Assembly: GCA_964442525.1 (NCBI GenBank)
Contig: CAYTZO010000004.1
Span: forward strand, 1 to 41,964
Source of the DNA: CAYTZO01 sp964442525
GTDB lineage: Bacteria > Patescibacteriota > Microgenomatia > UBA10105 > UBA927
Length of the DNA stretch: 41,964 bases
Reading direction: 5' to 3'
Shown here: positions 38,828-41,964 of the stretch, in pieces
How positions within the stretch are numbered: the stretch's first letter is position 1
Layout of the letters: every line of letters starts with the position of its first letter
Program-made: the position numbers and the translations under genes
Notes under the pieces: generated by a model
Seen by the model: only the letters and a program-made list of their open reading frames with translations
Told to the model about the DNA's origin: nothing
Databases searched by the model: none

Positions 38828-40435
38828 ATGAAGAAATGGGAAATTTTAGGGAAAGGCAACGATATCATTTCTCTCATTCTCAAAAATAGGGGACTCGCGA
38901 CCAAAAAAGAAATTGATGAATTTTTGCATCCTCATGACCCCTTTACGTTAAATGCTGACGATGTTGGGATTGAACCGCGTGCATTAATGAGTGCAGTAAC
39001 GCGGCTAAAAAAAGCCATTAAGAATAAAGAGTCCATTGTGGTCTACGCAGACTACGATGCCGACGGTATTACTGCAGGGGCGATTATGTGGGAAACGCTC
39101 TACGGTCTCGGTGCGCACGTGATGCCGTATATTCCTCACAGAGTTGAGGAAGGGTATGGGCTTTCTACGAAAGGCATCGATGCCGTCCGGGAGGAGTTCG
39201 ATCCCTCGCTCATTATCACCGTTGATCACGGCATTACGGCAAAGGAAAAGGTCGCGTATGCAAAAAAAATGGGGATTGATGTTATTGTAACGGATCACCA
39301 CGTTAAACCGGAAGCATTGCCGGATTGCACCATAGTTCACACGACGCAGCTTTCCGGAGCGGGAGTTTCGTGGTTCCTTGCCAAAGAATTTGGTAAGCCC
39401 GACACCGCTTTGGCGGCCATCGGGACGATCGCCGATATGGTTCCTTTGGTTGGCGCGAACCGGTCCATTGCCAAATACGGTCTTATATCATTAAACCAGA
39501 CCAAGCGCGTTGGACTTTTTGCGCTCATTGTCGATGCGGGGCTCGCCAAGGGAGAGTTAGGAACATACGACGTGTCGCATATGATCGCACCCCGCCTCAA
39601 CGCCATGGGCAGGCTCGAGCACGCGCTGGACGCTCTCCGGCTTCTGTGCACCAAACGGTCAGATAAAGCGAGCCTCCTTGCGCAAAAGCTGGGACTGACC
39701 AATAGAGAGCGCCAGAAACTTACCGAAGATACGGTCGTTCATGCTCTCGATTTGGTTCCAAAAAGTTCAAAAAAACTTATTTTTGTTGCACATGCCTCAT
39801 ACAATCAGGGCGTCATCGGACTTGTTGCGGGGAGGCTCGTTGAACAGTTTTACCGACCGGCCATCGTTGTTTCCGTTGGCGACGGATATTCAAAAGCATC
39901 TGCACGGTCAGTCGCCGGTTTTAATATCGTTGAGGCAATCAGAAGCTGCAGCGATATTCTCGTTGACGTCGGCGGCCACCCCATGGCTGCGGGATTTACC
40001 GTTGAAACAAAAAACCTAAAAAAACTTCAGAGCCGCCTGGAAAAACTTGCGGAAGAAGCGCTTGATGAGGAAAAGCTTACCAGAAAACTCCGAATAGACG
40101 CGGAGATTCCTCTTGATGCCGTTTCAGAGGCGTTGTGGGAGAGTATCCAAGCATTTGCTCCGTTTGGTTTTGGCAATCCGGAACCGGTTTTTGCCACCCG
40201 AAACGTAACCATCAAGGTCATTCGATTGGTCGGCAAGGACGGAAAGCATCTGAAATTACGTCTCACGTCTCACGTCTCACGTCTCACGTTTGATGCCATT
40301 GCATTTAACTTTGGAGCTCTTTACGGCCAGTTACAACCCGGAGCCGAGGCTGCCATTGCCTATAGTATTGATCTGGACAGGTGGAATGGCAATAAAAGGC
40401 TACAATTGAAAATAAAAGACATTCATCTCAATTAG
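38828..40435 (+). CDS. recJ: Single-stranded-DNA-specific exonuclease RecJ
   Basis: RecJ degrades ssDNA 5' to 3' in recombination and repair. Start ATG 38828 (MKKWEILGKGNDIISLIL) is used, because an upstream TTG lies inside cca. DHH motifs: ADYDADG (74-80), DHG (133-135) and VTDHH (154-158), then APRLNAMGRLEHA. The DHHA1 part has VGGHPMAAGFT. The C-terminal OB-like domain contains an in-frame four-copy 7-bp repeat (40261-40288) coding near RLTSHVSRLT. The 535 residues are normal for the family. Together with recA, recX and comM it forms a recombination set. Confidence 0.93.
   Translation: MKKWEILGKGNDIISLILKNRGLATKKEIDEFLHPHDPFTLNADDVGIEPRALMSAVTRLKKAIKNKESIVVYADYDADGITAGAIMWETLYGLGAHVMPYIPHRVEEGYGLSTKGIDAVREEFDPSLIITVDHGITAKEKVAYAKKMGIDVIVTDHHVKPEALPDCTIVHTTQLSGAGVSWFLAKEFGKPDTALAAIGTIADMVPLVGANRSIAKYGLISLNQTKRVGLFALIVDAGLAKGELGTYDVSHMIAPRLNAMGRLEHALDALRLLCTKRSDKASLLAQKLGLTNRERQKLTEDTVVHALDLVPKSSKKLIFVAHASYNQGVIGLVAGRLVEQFYRPAIVVSVGDGYSKASARSVAGFNIVEAIRSCSDILVDVGGHPMAAGFTVETKNLKKLQSRLEKLAEEALDEEKLTRKLRIDAEIPLDAVSEALWESIQAFAPFGFGNPEPVFATRNVTIKVIRLVGKDGKHLKLRLTSHVSRLTFDAIAFNFGALYGQLQPGAEAAIAYSIDLDRWNGNKRLQLKIKDIHLN
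40261..40288 (+). repeat. Tandem repeat (TCTCACG)x4 in recJ
   Basis: Four exact head-to-tail copies of a 7-base unit occur inside the coding sequence. Three unit steps make 21 bases, so the current count keeps the frame, but gain or loss of one copy would shift it. It codes for residues about 478-487, in the C-terminal OB-like region. Confidence 0.85.
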
Positions 40436-40443
40436 CTTCCGGA

Positions 40444-40472
40444 TTGATTTAAGGCCCCGAAAGTAGTATCCT
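40444..40472 (+). promoter_or_regulatory. Promoter of the RSH-family gene
   Basis: TTGATT (40444-40449), a 17-base spacer and TATCCT (40467-40472) stand 12 bases before ATG 40485. The predicted leader is about 6 bases. Confidence 0.5.
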
Positions 40473-40484
40473 ATAGGATTACAT

Positions 40485-41964
40485 ATGATCAATACTCGTG
40501 AGGCTCATCAAACCGAGCCGCTATCCCCGGTAGAACGGTATAGGCAATTTACGAGGGAATGTTACCAACAGATTAGACTTTTTAAAAGACCAGTGTTTCT
40601 TCCCGTACAAAGAGAAAAAATCGATCCAGTCACACATCTTTATCCCACGGAAGTTCGGTTGAGAGATGAGGTCTTGGAACAATGCTCGTATCTCTCCGAA
40701 GAGCAGCATGCCATGGTTGAAGCCGCCTCAGCGCTCGCAATTTTTGCTCATGCAGGGGAGTCCCGTGATAGCGGTGCTCCCTATGTGGTACACCCTTTTC
40801 GCGTAGCACTTTTGAGAATTAAAAGGAATAAAATTAACGAGTTTGCCATTTGTAAACGCATTCTCCACGACGTATTAGAGGATACCGCAGTAACCTATGA
40901 GACAATCAGTGAGAATATTCACCCTGAAGTTGCTAAAGGAGTATTGATACTCAGTAAGATTCGTGGAAGATATGTTCGGAAAGAATTAAAACAACTCCTC
41001 GAGAATCAGTATAGAATACAACTTTTTACCTCTGCTATCGATACTCCCGACGAAACGATTGCAAAGATAGACGACAGACTTGCGAATATGCGAACCATTG
41101 GCGTAAAAGAAGAAAAGAAAAGACGAGAAATTATTTTTGAGACGGAAGAAATCTATATTCCTCCCGCCCGCCGCATGGGCCTCCATAAGGAAGTCAATGA
41201 ACTTGAGCACCTATGCCTTATTCACAAAAGCCAGGAACACAAACGGTGGGCAAACAATGCCCATCGTTTTATAAAGAAATTTTTTACCCACAATAAGCCG
41301 GATGAGATCGTGGCGGAGATGCGTGAAATGCTAATAAAAAGAGGATATAGGGTAGCGCTCCATTACCGTGTGCCAACACCGGCGGATCTCTACCGCCGCA
41401 TTGGCGCACTGAGGCCGCTAACGAAAAACGATATGTTCCTCTATGTCGATGCAGCCCAGCGGGATTTCGGTGGCGGTAGCTATGATTTATTTGACTGGGC
41501 AGCTCAGGCGATCGATATTGCCAATGCTTTTAATTTCAACAGGGAGCGATTATTCGATCGGGAAACGGTTATCAATGCCTTACAATTTAAACGGGAGGTA
41601 GAAGAGGGATTAACAGATTCTCTCACTATTGACGTTTTACGGCGAAGGGACGGGCTTCGCATGCGGCTTACGCTCTATCCGCATGATGTGCATATCCGTG
41701 AACGGCTCTCACTAGCCTCGCTCCTGTCGGTTTCTCTTGACCAGATGCCGCTTTTAAAAACATTCCTTGAGGAAAAACAACGGTATCTCTCGAAACGCCT
41801 CAGGGGAGCTTTGGAAGGTCAAGCACAGAGTTCTCATCTCGTCCGTCAGATTGAATCGCGCCTGCCGGAAGGATTTACTCGGGTCGTTGGGATCGATGAG
41901 AAGGGTCGGGAAGAGCCGTGGAGCATCAAGAGTGGTTCTACGGTGATGGATTATATTGCCGATA
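40485..41964 (+). CDS. RelA/SpoT-homologue HD protein (partial, runs off the window)
   Basis: The reading frame is open from ATG 40485 to the window end (493 codons, no stop). The N-terminal half holds the RSH HD hydrolase domain: FAHAGESRDSGAPYVVHPFR, LHDVLEDT, KIDDRLANMRTIG and ARRMGLHKEVNELEHLCL, all with the ligands of ppGpp hydrolases. The next about 200 residues should be the (p)ppGpp synthetase but show none of its motifs, so that part looks degenerate. The visible end (SIKSGSTVMDYIAD) begins a TGS domain. It is probably a ppGpp hydrolase or a reduced regulator. Confidence 0.75.
   Translation, partial: MINTREAHQTEPLSPVERYRQFTRECYQQIRLFKRPVFLPVQREKIDPVTHLYPTEVRLRDEVLEQCSYLSEEQHAMVEAASALAIFAHAGESRDSGAPYVVHPFRVALLRIKRNKINEFAICKRILHDVLEDTAVTYETISENIHPEVAKGVLILSKIRGRYVRKELKQLLENQYRIQLFTSAIDTPDETIAKIDDRLANMRTIGVKEEKKRREIIFETEEIYIPPARRMGLHKEVNELEHLCLIHKSQEHKRWANNAHRFIKKFFTHNKPDEIVAEMREMLIKRGYRVALHYRVPTPADLYRRIGALRPLTKNDMFLYVDAAQRDFGGGSYDLFDWAAQAIDIANAFNFNRERLFDRETVINALQFKREVEEGLTDSLTIDVLRRRDGLRMRLTLYPHDVHIRERLSLASLLSVSLDQMPLLKTFLEEKQRYLSKRLRGALEGQAQSSHLVRQIESRLPEGFTRVVGIDEKGREEPWSIKSGSTVMDYIAD

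Noticed and set aside
1..41964. CRISPR array, IS element, prophage or toxin-antitoxin pair
   Set aside because: No regularly spaced repeats, transposase, integrase or recognisable toxin was seen; the AbrB protein has no toxin neighbour.

Overview
The window is a 42-kb stretch of a bacterial chromosome, most likely from the Candidate Phyla Radiation (Patescibacteria), and most like the Microgenomates part of it. The reasons are as follows. The S10/spc/alpha ribosomal clusters are fused into one unbroken run that has no rpmD (L30) between rpsE and rplO, a loss typical of CPR bacteria. Ribosomal protein L2 is short. The flanking genes are a set that often recurs in this group: DUF5679 zinc ribbon, DUF4446, DUF3048, LytR_C protein, ComM and a degenerate-nucleotidyltransferase wHTH protein. 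Many intergenic spaces are only a few bases. TGA is a normal stop (rplD, rplO, secY, adk), so this is not an SR1/Gracilibacteria code. The group assignment is inference and has not been tested by phylogeny.

Layout. 1-98 is the end of tuf. 141-16635 is the ribosomal supercluster, all on the + strand: rpsJ, rplC, rplD, rplW, rplB, rpsS, rplV, rpsC, rplP, rpmC, rpsQ, rplN, rplX, rplE, rpsN, rpsH, rplF, rplR, rpsE, rplO, secY, adk, a second P-loop kinase, map, infA, rpmJ, rpsM, rpsK, rpsD, rpoA, rplQ, rplM, rpsI. It supplies ribosome assembly, the Sec channel, initiation factor 1, N-terminal Met removal and the RNA polymerase alpha subunit. Two internal promoters (before rplC and before infA) are each followed at once by an intrinsic-terminator hairpin, which suggests attenuation. 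16653-18009 (- strand) holds recA and a small coiled-coil gene interrupted by an in-frame TGA. 18133-20814 (+) holds tRNA-Pro(GGG), recX, an RNase Y without a membrane anchor, and HU. 20916-23492 is a three-gene ABC-2 exporter. 23537-25096 holds a membrane-anchored LytR_C protein and a HAD phosphatase. 25123-25980 (-) is an AT-richer EamA transporter. 26036-29007 holds miaB, miaA and a PerM/AI-2E permease. 29077-29482 (-) is the RNase P RNA gene. 29579-32047 holds a polysaccharide deacetylase and comM. 32145-32605 (-) holds two small proteins. 32744-37395 (+) holds DUF4446, DUF3048, a wHTH/NTase protein, an AbrB protein, secD and secF. 37443-38801 (-) is cca, divergent from recJ at 38828-40435. 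An RSH-family HD protein starts at 40485 and runs off the window.

Outside the ribosomal run the genes form short operons joined by ATGA overlaps. They are often preceded by a -10 box only 6-14 bases before the start codon, which predicts leaderless or nearly leaderless mRNAs. The main points worth a second look are the promoter-plus-terminator leaders, the leaderless promoters (including a 12-bp palindromic -10 shared by cca and recJ), the TGA-interrupted gene after recA, the Asp-to-His change in the catalytic DxD of the CCA enzyme, a 7-bp x4 tandem repeat inside recJ, and an RSH protein whose synthetase region looks degenerate. I saw no CRISPR array, insertion sequence or prophage.
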